The position numbers and the translations under genes are program-made. The notes below the pieces were generated by a model. It was not told the origin of the DNA, did not search any database, and saw nothing but the letters and a program-made list of their open reading frames with translations. A stretch of DNA of 64,000 nt, from the NCBI GenBank assembly GCA_035651755.1, contig DASRFA010000017.1, forward strand, positions 130,048 to 194,047, given 5' to 3'. The stretch's first letter is position 1, and every line of letters begins with the position of its first letter. Shown piece after piece: positions 23,149-30,968 of this stretch. The stretch comes from DASRFA01 sp035651755. GTDB lineage: Bacteria; Desulfobacterota; Binatia; UBA12015.

Positions 23149-26100
23149 ATGAGAAGCCCGAAGCCTCGCCTGCACCACCTGGTCGTCCTGTTCGCCGCGT
23201 TGGCTCTCCTGCGCCCGGCCGCGGCCGCGGCTCAGGTCTCGACCGACACGCAGAAGTGCGTCGCGGAGATCAACAACGGTGCGCGCAAGGTCCTCGTGGC
23301 CGAGAGCTCGGCGATCAACAGCTGCATCAAGTCGTTCGTGAAGGGAAGCCTCGGCGCCCCGACGATCGCCGCGTGCGCCGCTCCGGCCTCGTCCGCGGGC
23401 GTGCAGCGCGCCGTCGCGAAGGCGACGGCCGACGCCGCGAAGAAGTGTCACGGCGCGCCGCCGTCGTTCGGTCCGCCGAGCATCACCGCGCAGCCGCTCA
23501 TGGCGGTGCAGGCCGGCACGAACACGCTCACGGACGTGTTCTCGAGCGACGTCGAGGGATCGCTGCTCACCGATGCCAGCGGGACGGGCTGCCAGCAGTT
23601 CGTCAACAAGGCCGTCCAGAAGTGCGAGGACGCGCGCATCAAGGAGTTCCTGCGCTGCAAGAAGGACGGGATGAAGCGCGGGACGATCACGGACACCGCG
23701 AGCCTGCAGGCGCAGTGCCTCGGGAGCGGCGCGTCCGATCAGCCGGATCCGAAGTTCAAGATCGCCCTCACCTGCCTCGCGAAGGTGCAGGCGCAGGTCA
23801 ACGCCTCGTGCGTCGCGAAGGGGATCGCGCTCAGCAGCGCGTTTCCGGGCTGCTCGGCCGCCAACTCGACGACCCTCACGCAGTGCCTCGACTCGCGCGC
23901 CCGCTGCCGGACGTGCGCGATGCTGAACGGCGTCGACGGGATCGCGACCGACTGCGATCTCTATGACGACGGCAACGACCTGAACGGCAGCTGCCCCGAG
24001 CCGACCACCTGCGGCGACCTGCTGATCGACGGCCTCGAGAACTGCGAGGACGGCGACGCGGTCTCGGGCGACGGCTGCAGCTCGTCGTGCCAGATCGAGC
24101 CCGGCTGGCTCTGCGCCGGCCTTCCCACCGTGTGCCAGGAGGTCTGCGGCGACGGCCTCGTCGTCGGCTCCGAGCAATGCGACGACGGCGGCGTGGTCCC
24201 CGGCGACGGCTGCAGCGCGACCTGCCAGGTCGAGACCGGGTACAACTGCACCGGCGCGCCGAGCACCTGCAGCTCGGTCTGCGGCGATGGGCTGATCATC
24301 GGCGGCGAGGAGTGCGACGACGGCAACCACGCCTCGTTCGACGGCTGCAGCAGCAGCTGCGACATCGAGGGCGGCTTCTCGTGCACCGGCCAGCCGAGCA
24401 CGTGCACGCACTTCGACGTCGTCATCACCTCGCCCGCCAACGGCTCCTTCACGACGGGCAGCACCGCGAACGTCACGGGCACCGTGTTGAACCTCGCACC
24501 GGCCCTCGCCGGCTTGACGGTCAACGGCAACCCGGTGACCGTCCAGCCGAACGGCACCTTCTCGACGACCGTGCCGCTCAGCGCGAGCGCGATCTTCAAC
24601 CCGATCCTCGCGAACCTGACCGACACGGTGCACGGCGGCCAGGCGCACGACCGCGTCGTCGCGATCGTCGGCAACTCGGTCGCCGACGGCGCGCTGTCGC
24701 CGCAGAGCGTGGCGCTTCGCCTGAACGACACCGGCCTCGATCAGGTCGAGCCGCTCATCGGCGACCTCGCGGGCGCGGGCCTCGACCTCGCCCAGCTCGT
24801 CCCGGTCGGCACGATCCTCGTGAACAACGAGTGCTTCATCGACAGCATCTTCGGCTGCCTCGGCCGCGCGACGGTGCGGATCGTCAATCCCCCGCCGTCG
24901 GTCTCGGGCTTCGAGCTCGCCGCCGACTCGATGACGAACTTCGTGGCGGGCGACGTGACCGTCAACAACATCGCGGTGCACGTGAACATCGAGGGCAGCG
25001 GTCTCGTGCCGTCGTGCCCGCTCACGATCACGGCGAACCACGCGTTCTTCTTCGGGGACTACAACCTGAGCCCCGATCCGATCATTCCGTCGAACATCGA
25101 CGTGAACCAGGTCGGGCCGCTCGACGTCGCGTTCGACAACTTCCAGACGCAGTACGGTGGCCTCTGCGACGCGCCGATCATCGGCGACATCATCCAGGCC
25201 TTCATCCCGGATGTGGAGTCGCTCACCATCAATGCGCTGCACGACTTCCTGGACGATCCCGACGGCGCCGGCCCGCAGGACGGTCCGATCGCCGACGGCA
25301 TCGAGACTGCTCTCGCCGGGATCTCGATCGCCGGCCCGATCGGGCAGGCCCTCCACGTGAACCTCGAGACGCCGCTCTTCGCGGTGAACGAGGACAACGT
25401 CGGCATCACGCTCGGCTCCGACATGAGGGTGACGACGTCCATCGGCAACGGGCCGGACCAGTGCCAGCCGCCTCCCGGCGCGCCGAACCTGACGCGTTCG
25501 CTCGCCTTCAACGAGGTGTTCCCGTCGTTCGGGCAGAACTCGCCCGTGTCGGGCATCCCGTACGACGTCGCGATCTCGATCTCGGCCGAGGGCTTCAACC
25601 AGCTCCTGAAGGGGCAGACCGAGTGCGGCCTCCTCGTGACCAGCCTGAACGAGATCGACATCGGGCTCGGACCCCTGCCGATCACGGCCGGGCTGCTGTC
25701 CGTGCTGCTGCCGCCGTTCCAGCAGTACCCGGCGATGACGCCGTTCCGGATCGACGTCCGGCCGACGATCGCTCCGATCGTCACCGGCGCGGCGGGACCG
25801 GCGGGCGAGCTCACCGAGCTGCGCGTCGCCAACGTCCTCGGGGAGCTGGTCCGCGACGACGGCAGCAACGAGGTCGCCCTCACGATGGCGTTCGACACGC
25901 ACATCGGGATGGACCTTCAGTTCTCGCCGTCCGGGCTCGGCATCGTGCTCTCGCCGGTCGATCCGTCGGCGATCACGATCGCGATCGTCGACAACCCGCT
26001 CAACGTGAGCGAGACGGCGCTCGTGAACGACCTGCTGCCGCCGCTCATCGCGAACCTGCTGCCGTCGCTCTCCTCGTCGCTGTCGAGCTTCCCGCTGCCC

Positions 26101-26190
26101 GAGTTCTTCGGGCTGGCGCTCGACGGCGTCGAGGTGTCGCGGCAAGGTCAGTTCCTGTCGCTCTACGCGACGCTGTCGCCCGTGCCGTGA
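23149..26190 (+). CDS. Large secreted protein with Cys/Lys-rich helical N-domain, three DUF4215 repeats and a novel C-terminal region (1013 aa)
   Basis: GGGGGAG precedes the ATG, and residues 1-27 form a signal peptide ending AAAAAQ. Residues 28-270 are helical with regularly spaced Cys and Lys (TDTQKCVAEINNGARKVL, KAVQKCEDARIKEFLRCK). Three DUF4215 ('Myxococcus cysteine-rich') units follow at about 283-420, each with the pattern CGDGL..G.E.CDDG....GDGCS..C. An Ig-like module (VVITSPANGSFTTG) is next. The last 500 or so residues are Asn/Pro/Leu/Ile-rich, repeat-free and resemble no family I recognise. An extracellular or outer-membrane-attached role is likely; function unknown. A strong terminator follows. 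Confidence 0.78.
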   Translation: MRSPKPRLHHLVVLFAALALLRPAAAAAQVSTDTQKCVAEINNGARKVLVAESSAINSCIKSFVKGSLGAPTIAACAAPASSAGVQRAVAKATADAAKKCHGAPPSFGPPSITAQPLMAVQAGTNTLTDVFSSDVEGSLLTDASGTGCQQFVNKAVQKCEDARIKEFLRCKKDGMKRGTITDTASLQAQCLGSGASDQPDPKFKIALTCLAKVQAQVNASCVAKGIALSSAFPGCSAANSTTLTQCLDSRARCRTCAMLNGVDGIATDCDLYDDGNDLNGSCPEPTTCGDLLIDGLENCEDGDAVSGDGCSSSCQIEPGWLCAGLPTVCQEVCGDGLVVGSEQCDDGGVVPGDGCSATCQVETGYNCTGAPSTCSSVCGDGLIIGGEECDDGNHASFDGCSSSCDIEGGFSCTGQPSTCTHFDVVITSPANGSFTTGSTANVTGTVLNLAPALAGLTVNGNPVTVQPNGTFSTTVPLSASAIFNPILANLTDTVHGGQAHDRVVAIVGNSVADGALSPQSVALRLNDTGLDQVEPLIGDLAGAGLDLAQLVPVGTILVNNECFIDSIFGCLGRATVRIVNPPPSVSGFELAADSMTNFVAGDVTVNNIAVHVNIEGSGLVPSCPLTITANHAFFFGDYNLSPDPIIPSNIDVNQVGPLDVAFDNFQTQYGGLCDAPIIGDIIQAFIPDVESLTINALHDFLDDPDGAGPQDGPIADGIETALAGISIAGPIGQALHVNLETPLFAVNEDNVGITLGSDMRVTTSIGNGPDQCQPPPGAPNLTRSLAFNEVFPSFGQNSPVSGIPYDVAISISAEGFNQLLKGQTECGLLVTSLNEIDIGLGPLPITAGLLSVLLPPFQQYPAMTPFRIDVRPTIAPIVTGAAGPAGELTELRVANVLGELVRDDGSNEVALTMAFDTHIGMDLQFSPSGLGIVLSPVDPSAITIAIVDNPLNVSETALVNDLLPPLIANLLPSLSSSLSSFPLPEFFGLALDGVEVSRQGQFLSLYATLSPVP

Positions 26191-26227
26191 TCCGGCAGGA
26201 CGCGCGCTAGCGCACAGGTCGACGATG

Positions 26228-26271
26228 GGGCGAGGCGGTCGCGCGCAAGGCGCGGCCGCCTCGCCCGTTTT
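26228..26271 (+). terminator. Intrinsic terminator of the DUF4215 gene
   Basis: GGGCGAGGCGG (26228-26238) pairs with CCGCCTCGCCC (26256-26266), with an inner GC stem in the loop, followed by GTTTTG. It lies 37 bp after the stop at 26190. The remainder of the gap to 26369 holds nothing evident. Confidence 0.85.
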
Positions 26272-26368
26272 GCGTTCGGAGCACCCGCTCGAGCACCGGA
26301 AGCGACTGCACGAGCTCGCGGCGGAGCCGATCCACGAGAGCGGCAAGGATCGCGTCGGCCATCGCACC

Positions 26369-27415
26369 CTAGGGAAGCGACACCGCGGCCAGCGCGCCGA
26401 ACGCTGCGACCTCCGCGACCGCAGTCGCGACGAAGAGCGCCGCCGCCCAGAAGCAGACCGCCGGCCAGCGGCGCGGGTCGCGGTGATCGCCGGCCGCGAT
26501 CCGGGCGACGCGCCAGGCGGCGATCGGCGCCGGAAAGGCGGCCGCGAGCGCGACCGATCGCGGCAGCCCCGCGGCGACGAGGAGCGGAAGCGCCCCGTAT
26601 GCGGAGACGACGGCGACCGCGTAGAGCGCCGCTCCGGCGGGCGCTCCGAGCCGAACGACGAGCGTCCGCTTGCCGACCGCCGCGTCGCCGCGCGCGTCGG
26701 GGAGCTCGAACGCGACGAGCATCGCGAGCTCGAGGAGGACGAGCGGAGCCACCGCCGGCGCGAGGAGACCGGCCGCCGCGGCCCCGCCCGGCTGCGCGAC
26801 GAGCCCGACCGCCGGAACGAGAACGGCGACGACCAGCGCGGCGTCGATCTCGCCGAGGCCGCGCGAGTGCAGGCGAAGCGGCGGCGCGCTGTACGCCCAC
26901 GAGAGGGCAGCCGCGACGGCGAGCACGATCGCGGCGAGGCGCCCGTCGGATCCATCGCACGCGAGCGCGGCCGTCGCAGCGAGCCCGCACGCGGCGAGCA
27001 CGAGCGACGCGCGCAGCGCGACCGCGCGCGGGAGCTCGCCGCGCGCGAGGACGCGGCTCCCGCCCGACCAGCGCGTCGGGGTCAGATTGGCGCGATCGGC
27101 CGCGTAGTCGAAGTAGTCGTTCGCGTAGTGGGTCATGAGCTGGAATGCCGTGACCGCGACCTGCCCGAGCGTGAACCGGCGTGCGACGAACGGGGCTCCC
27201 GACGCGACCGCGACCGCCGCGCCGAGCCCGTGCAGGACGAAGCCGCCGACCAGGAAGCGCGGCCGCCCGAGCCGGACGAACGCCGCGAGCGCGCGTGCGA
27301 GGCGCCGGACCTCGGCACCGGCCGCGACGTCGGCGGCTGCCTCGCGTGCGGGCGGCACGGGGCTCTCGCGACGGACCGTCACCGGGGACACGCCGCGCGC
27401 GGCTGCAACGGCCAT
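26369..27415 (-). CDS. UbiA/MenA-like polytopic prenyltransferase (348 aa)
   Basis: About eight hydrophobic helices carry the two prenyl-diphosphate motifs of the UbiA superfamily: NDYFDYAAD (about residue 101) and DARGDAAVGKRTLVVRLG (about 223). The second motif, with the GKRTLVVRLG ending, is characteristic of 1,4-dihydroxy-2-naphthoate polyprenyltransferases (MenA), which make demethylmenaquinone in the inner membrane. No other menaquinone genes are in the window, so a different aromatic acceptor is possible. It is divergent from a methyltransferase gene across 167 bp; that methyltransferase does not look like MenG/UbiE. The N-terminus extends some 30 residues before the first helix. Confidence 0.85.
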   Translation of the reverse strand: MAVAAARGVSPVTVRRESPVPPAREAAADVAAGAEVRRLARALAAFVRLGRPRFLVGGFVLHGLGAAVAVASGAPFVARRFTLGQVAVTAFQLMTHYANDYFDYAADRANLTPTRWSGGSRVLARGELPRAVALRASLVLAACGLAATAALACDGSDGRLAAIVLAVAAALSWAYSAPPLRLHSRGLGEIDAALVVAVLVPAVGLVAQPGGAAAAGLLAPAVAPLVLLELAMLVAFELPDARGDAAVGKRTLVVRLGAPAGAALYAVAVVSAYGALPLLVAAGLPRSVALAAAFPAPIAAWRVARIAAGDHRDPRRWPAVCFWAAALFVATAVAEVAAFGALAAVSLP

Positions 27416-27582
27416 GCCCGGGTCGCCCGGTCGAAAATCGGCCCGTCCGCCCGGTCCCGACGACCGGCGGCGCCGCGGTGCCCGTGTAAGCGTTGCCGGG
27501 CGTGCCCTTGCGGATGTAGAAGCCGCGGCGCTCGGGAGCGCGACGGCTCGCGACGTCGCGCCGTCGAAAGGGGACGGAACGG

Positions 27583-28698
27583 ATGGCGCGCGCGTATGCT
27601 GCCGACCTCGCGCACGTCCACGAGGTCGGGTTCGCCGGGTTCGCGATCGGCGCGGCGCCCGCGCTCCTCGCGCTCCTCCGGCGATCGGGGATCGCGCGCG
27701 GGCTCGTCGTCGACCTCGGCTGCGGGCCGGGGCACTGGGCGCGCGTGCTGTGCGACGCGGGCTACGAGGCGGTCGGGATCGACCTCTCGGACGCCATGGT
27801 GCGACGAGCGCGCCGGCGCGTCCCGGGCGCGCGCTTCCACGTCGCGTCGCTGCACCGGGCGAAGCTGCCGACGTGCGACGCCGTGACCGCGCTCGGGGAG
27901 TGCTTCAACTACCTCTTCGACCGCCGCGCCGGGCGTACGCCTTCCCTGCTTCCGCTCTTCCGCCGCGTCCACCGCGCGCTCCGCCCGGGCGGCCTCTTCG
28001 TGTTCGACGTCGCGGGACCGGGCCGCGAGCCCGGCCGGGGACCGCAGCGCCGCTGGATGGCAGGAGACGGCTGGGCGGTGCTCGTCGAAGCCGAGGAGAG
28101 CGCGTCGCGCGCGCGCCTCACGCGCCGGATCACGACGTTCGTCCGCGCCGGCCGCGCATATCGCCGGAGCGACGAGACCCACGAGCTCGCGCTCTTCGCA
28201 CGCGCGGCAGTGCTCGCCGATCTCCGGCGAGCGGGCTTCCGCGCGCGGGCGGTCCCCCGCTACGGCCGCCAGGCGCTGCCACCCGGATGCGTCGCCTTCG
28301 TCGCCTCGAAGCCGCACCCGCGTTCGCGCTCACGGACGGCGACCGGTGCGATCAGCGCACCATCGCAGCGAGAAACGCCTTCGCGGCGGGCTCGCCCATC
28401 AGGTCCAGATGCGGCGCCGCGCCGGCGCGCCATTCGAGCGCGAAATCGAGGAAGGGGCAGCAGCGGCGCTCGAGCCCGACCCACTCGGCGACGCGGGCGA
28501 AGGCCTCCGGGTCGGCCCGGAGGCGGAAGCGGAAGCCGTCGCCTCGCTCGCTCACCTCGTCCACGGCCGCCCGAAGCGAAGCGAGCAGCTCGGCGTGGCG
28601 GGCGCGCTCGCCGGGATCGAGGGCGTCGAGCCGGCAGAAGGGATCCGTTCGTTCTCGCGACATCGTGGGTTCCTCCGGCGGCCCGCGTACACCCTTGA
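27583..28698 (+). CDS. Class I SAM-dependent methyltransferase with unusual C-terminal extension (371 aa as read)
   Basis: SAM-binding motifs are clear: VVDLGCGPGHWARVL (about residues 42-56), GIDLSDAMVRRARRR (about 65), and LRPGGLFVFDVAGPG. The recognisable methyltransferase ends near FVASKP (about residue 245, base 28317), as in relatives of about 250 aa. The frame then runs on without a stop to 28698 through a sequence fully antisense to the gene at 28352-28663, giving an Arg/Gly-rich tail of about 125 residues. Either the tail is real, or a frameshift or sequence error has removed the natural stop. The substrate is unknown. Confidence 0.75.
   Translation: MARAYAADLAHVHEVGFAGFAIGAAPALLALLRRSGIARGLVVDLGCGPGHWARVLCDAGYEAVGIDLSDAMVRRARRRVPGARFHVASLHRAKLPTCDAVTALGECFNYLFDRRAGRTPSLLPLFRRVHRALRPGGLFVFDVAGPGREPGRGPQRRWMAGDGWAVLVEAEESASRARLTRRITTFVRAGRAYRRSDETHELALFARAAVLADLRRAGFRARAVPRYGRQALPPGCVAFVASKPHPRSRSRTATGAISAPSQRETPSRRARPSGPDAAPRRRAIRARNRGRGSSGARARPTRRRGRRPPGRPGGGSGSRRLARSPRPRPPEAKRAARRGGRARRDRGRRAGRRDPFVLATSWVPPAARVHP
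28352..28663 (-). CDS. Small conserved RCCPF-motif protein, MerR-controlled (103 aa)
   Basis: A compact soluble protein with CRLDALDPGERARHAELLA near the N-terminus and ERRCCPFLDFALEW near residue 66. The vicinal Cys pair could bind a metal or thiol reagent. Similar small proteins occur next to mercury-type MerR regulators. It is divergent from the MerR gene at 28730, and a promoter with MerR-like spacing faces it. A function in metal or thiol stress is inferred; the enzymatic role is unknown. Confidence 0.72.
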   Translation of the reverse strand: MSRERTDPFCRLDALDPGERARHAELLASLRAAVDEVSERGDGFRFRLRADPEAFARVAEWVGLERRCCPFLDFALEWRAGAAPHLDLMGEPAAKAFLAAMVR

Positions 28699-28718
28699 CC
28701 CGGCTCCAGGGTCAAGCT
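28685..28718 (-). promoter_or_regulatory. MerR-type promoter/operator for the RCCPF gene
   Basis: On the minus strand, TTGACC (28710-28715) is followed after 19 bp by GTACGC (28685-28690). The spacer contains the inverted repeat CTTGACCC-7-GGGTCAAG (28694-28716). A 19-bp spacer with a dyad between -35 and -10 is the hallmark of promoters that MerR proteins untwist. The -10 match is poor. Confidence 0.6.
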
Positions 28719-28729
28719 CCGATGCCGGC

Positions 28730-29119
28730 ATGCCGAACGGCAATCTTCGGATCGGGCAGGTCGCAGCCGCGGCGGGCGTGCGGGTGGACACGGTGCGATA
28801 CTACGAGCGCCGCGGCCTCCTGCCGCGCCCGGGACGGTCGCCGTCCGGCTACCGCCTGTTCGCGCCGACGGCGATCGACCGGATCCGCTTCGCCAGGCGC
28901 GCGCAGGCGCTCGGGCTCCGGCTCTCGGAGATCGCGGACGTGCTGCGCGCGCGCGACCGGGGGGACGGGTCTTGCGCGGCCGCCACGCCGAGCGTGACGG
29001 GAGCGCTCGCGAGGATCGACGGGGAGATCGCGCGCCTCCGCGCCGTCCGCCGCCGGCTCGTCCGCTCCGTCCGCGGCTGCACGCCCGCGCGCTGCGCTCT
29101 GGCCCGCAACCGCGCTTGA
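28730..29119 (+). CDS. MerR family metal-type regulator (129 aa)
   Basis: The N-terminal winged helix (LRIGQVAAAAGVRVDTVRYYERRGLLP, residues 6-32, in shorter blocks typical of MerR) is followed by the dimer helix. Cysteines at DGSCAA (about 83) and in the C-terminal GCTPARC (about 118 and 123) are placed as in thiophilic-metal sensors such as MerR, although the last spacing (Cx4C) is shorter than in Hg(II)-MerR. It should bind the dyad at 28694-28716 and activate the divergent RCCPF gene. Hg, Cu, Pb or another thiol-reactive inducer cannot be distinguished. Confidence 0.85.
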   Translation: MPNGNLRIGQVAAAAGVRVDTVRYYERRGLLPRPGRSPSGYRLFAPTAIDRIRFARRAQALGLRLSEIADVLRARDRGDGSCAAATPSVTGALARIDGEIARLRAVRRRLVRSVRGCTPARCALARNRA

Positions 29120-29154
29120 CGGCGACTGAACAACTTCATAGGAACTGTTCAGTC
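29116..29154 (+). promoter_or_regulatory. Promoter with overlapping 31-bp operator upstream of TetR 29205
   Basis: GACTGAACA (29124-29132) and TGTTCAGTC (29146-29154) form perfect 9-bp arms around a 13-bp spacer. A possible sigma70 promoter, TTGACG (29116-29121) with 17-bp spacing to TAGGAA (29139-29144), lies across the palindrome. A repressor bound here would block transcription of the TetR gene and the genes downstream. Confidence 0.6.
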
Positions 29155-29204
29155 GTTCACCGACCGCCGACGGCCTTGCCGGCGCGCGGCCGGCACGCCC
29201 GCCC

Positions 29205-29837
29205 ATGCCCGCCTCGTCGCGACCGAAGATCGAGCGCCTGCCGCCCGAGGCCGGCGGCGAGCGGGGCCCGTTCCCGACCGCAGCCCGCATCCTCGAGGCG
29301 GGCGAGCGCTGCGTCCGGCGGCTCGGCCTCCAGCGCGTCTCGATCGCCGACGTCGCAGCGCAGGCCGGCGTCTCGCGCGGATCGGTCTATCGCTACTTCC
29401 CCGACCGCGACTCGCTGGTGGAGGCCGTGCTCGAGCGGAGCGCGCGCCGCTTCGTCCAGAGCAGCGAGGCGGGGGTCGCGCGCCGCCGCACGCTCGCGGC
29501 GCAGGTCGCCGAGGCGGCCGCGTTCATCCGCCGCCATCTGCGCGACGAGGTCCTGACGCTCGAGCTGCCCGGCGAGAGCGAGACGCTCCTCGCGACGCTC
29601 CTTTCGAGCAAGGTGCGCGGGCTCCTCGAGAGCTGGATCGAGTTCTGGCAGCCGTTCCTCGCCGACGCCGAGGCGCGCGGCGAGGTCCGGAAGGGCCTCG
29701 ACGGGCGCGAGGCTGCGGAGTGGATCGTCCGCCTCATGATGTCGTTCGCGGTGATGCCGTCGGCGGCCGTCGACCTCGACGACCCGGAAGCGGTGCGCGC
29801 CTACGTGGCGCGCTACGTCGTGCGCGGGCTCGCCTGA
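29205..29837 (+). CDS. TetR/AcrR family regulator (210 aa)
   Basis: The helix-turn-helix lies at about residues 45-80 (VSIADVAAQAGVSRGSVYRYF, PDRDSLVEAVLE). The C-terminal domain with FWQPFLADAEARGEVRKGLD resembles TetR proteins linked to P450 or luciferase-like enzymes. It is probably autoregulated through the palindrome at 29124-29154. A luciferase-like oxidoreductase starts 24 bp downstream on the same strand, so it is likely co-transcribed and controlled by it. Confidence 0.92.
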   Translation: MPASSRPKIERLPPEAGGERGPFPTAARILEAGERCVRRLGLQRVSIADVAAQAGVSRGSVYRYFPDRDSLVEAVLERSARRFVQSSEAGVARRRTLAAQVAEAAAFIRRHLRDEVLTLELPGESETLLATLLSSKVRGLLESWIEFWQPFLADAEARGEVRKGLDGREAAEWIVRLMMSFAVMPSAAVDLDDPEAVRAYVARYVVRGLA

Positions 29838-29861
29838 GCCGTCGCGCTCGGAGGAAAAGCG

Positions 29862-30968
29862 ATGCAGTTCGCCCTGTTCTACGAGATCCCGGTCGCCCGC
29901 CCCTGGACGCGCGGCAAGGAGCACCAGGCGTACAAGAACACGCTCGAGCAGGCGGTCGCCGGCGAGAAGTGGGGCTGGGACGCCTTCTGGACCGTCGAGC
30001 ATCACTTTCTCGACGAGTACTCGCACTGCTCGAACCCCGAGGTCCTCTACGGCGCGATCGCGGCACGCACGAGCCGCATCCGGATCGGCTACGGCGTCCG
30101 GCTCATGCCGAAGCCCTACAACCATCCCGTGCGCACCGCCGAATCGGTCGCGGTACTCGACCTCCTCTCCGACGGCCGCGTGGACTTCGGGACCGGGCGC
30201 TCGTCGACGCGCGCGGAGCTCGAGGGCTTCGGGATCGACCCGCACGAGACGCGCGGCATGTGGCAGGAGGCGATCGAGCACGTCGTCGACTGCTGGACGA
30301 ACGACGAGGTCGAGTTCCAGGGCAAGCACTGGTCGCTGCCGCGCCGGCGCGTCCATCCCAAGCCGATCCAGGACCCGCACCCGCCGATCTGGGGCGCGAC
30401 CTCGAGCGACGACGGGCATCGCCAGATCGGGTCGCTCGGCATCGGGCTCTGCTCGTTCGCGGTCGGCATCCCGCCCGAGCAGGTCAAGGACAAGATCGAC
30501 ATCTACCGGCGCGCGATCGCGGACTGCAAGAAGCCGCTCGGGAAGTTCATGAATCCCCGCGCCGCCACCTTCACGATGACCCTGTGCGCGCCGACGCAGG
30601 CGGAGGCGTACGAGGTCGCCCGCGAGTCGTTCGAGTGGTACCCGAAGACCGGCGCCCGGATGATCGGGTCGCTCGCCGGCTGGATGGCCGAGCAGAAGAA
30701 GGAGCTCGGCAACTACGCGTACGCCGCCGACATGAAGTCGGTCGACGATTCGGGCGCGCTCGACCTCATGAACCTCGACTACCTGACGGGCGCGGGGGCT
30801 TGCGTGCTCGGCACGCCCGAGCAGTGTCTGGAGACGTGCAAGCGCTACGAGCAGGCGGGCGTCGACCTGCTGCTCTGCCTCGTGAACCCCTACAAGATCC
30901 CGCACGAGAGCGTCATGCAGACGATCGAGCTCGTCGGGCGGCACGTGATCCCCGAGTTCAAGCGCTGA
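29862..30968 (+). CDS. LLM-class flavin-dependent oxidoreductase/monooxygenase (368 aa)
   Basis: A bacterial-luciferase-like TIM barrel: MQFALFYEIPVARPW at the start, WTVEHHFLDEYSHCSNPEVL (about 46-65), IRIGYGVRLMPKPYNHP (about 75), and DGRVDFGTGRSSTRAELEGFG (about 104-124). These segments place it with FMN-dependent luciferase-type monooxygenases (alkanal or alkane monooxygenase-like) more than with the F420 branch of the gene at 3728. Length is typical. It follows the TetR gene and precedes the EEP-fold gene, whose likely start overlaps its stop codon. The substrate is unknown; reduced flavin would come from a separate reductase. Confidence 0.9.
   Translation: MQFALFYEIPVARPWTRGKEHQAYKNTLEQAVAGEKWGWDAFWTVEHHFLDEYSHCSNPEVLYGAIAARTSRIRIGYGVRLMPKPYNHPVRTAESVAVLDLLSDGRVDFGTGRSSTRAELEGFGIDPHETRGMWQEAIEHVVDCWTNDEVEFQGKHWSLPRRRVHPKPIQDPHPPIWGATSSDDGHRQIGSLGIGLCSFAVGIPPEQVKDKIDIYRRAIADCKKPLGKFMNPRAATFTMTLCAPTQAEAYEVARESFEWYPKTGARMIGSLAGWMAEQKKELGNYAYAADMKSVDDSGALDLMNLDYLTGAGACVLGTPEQCLETCKRYEQAGVDLLLCLVNPYKIPHESVMQTIELVGRHVIPEFKR

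Noticed and set aside
23077..26955. A 1292-aa reading frame on the minus strand over the DUF4215 gene
   Set aside because: It is antisense to a well-supported secreted protein; its Arg/Asp/Val-rich composition is that of shadow frames in GC-rich DNA, with no domain.
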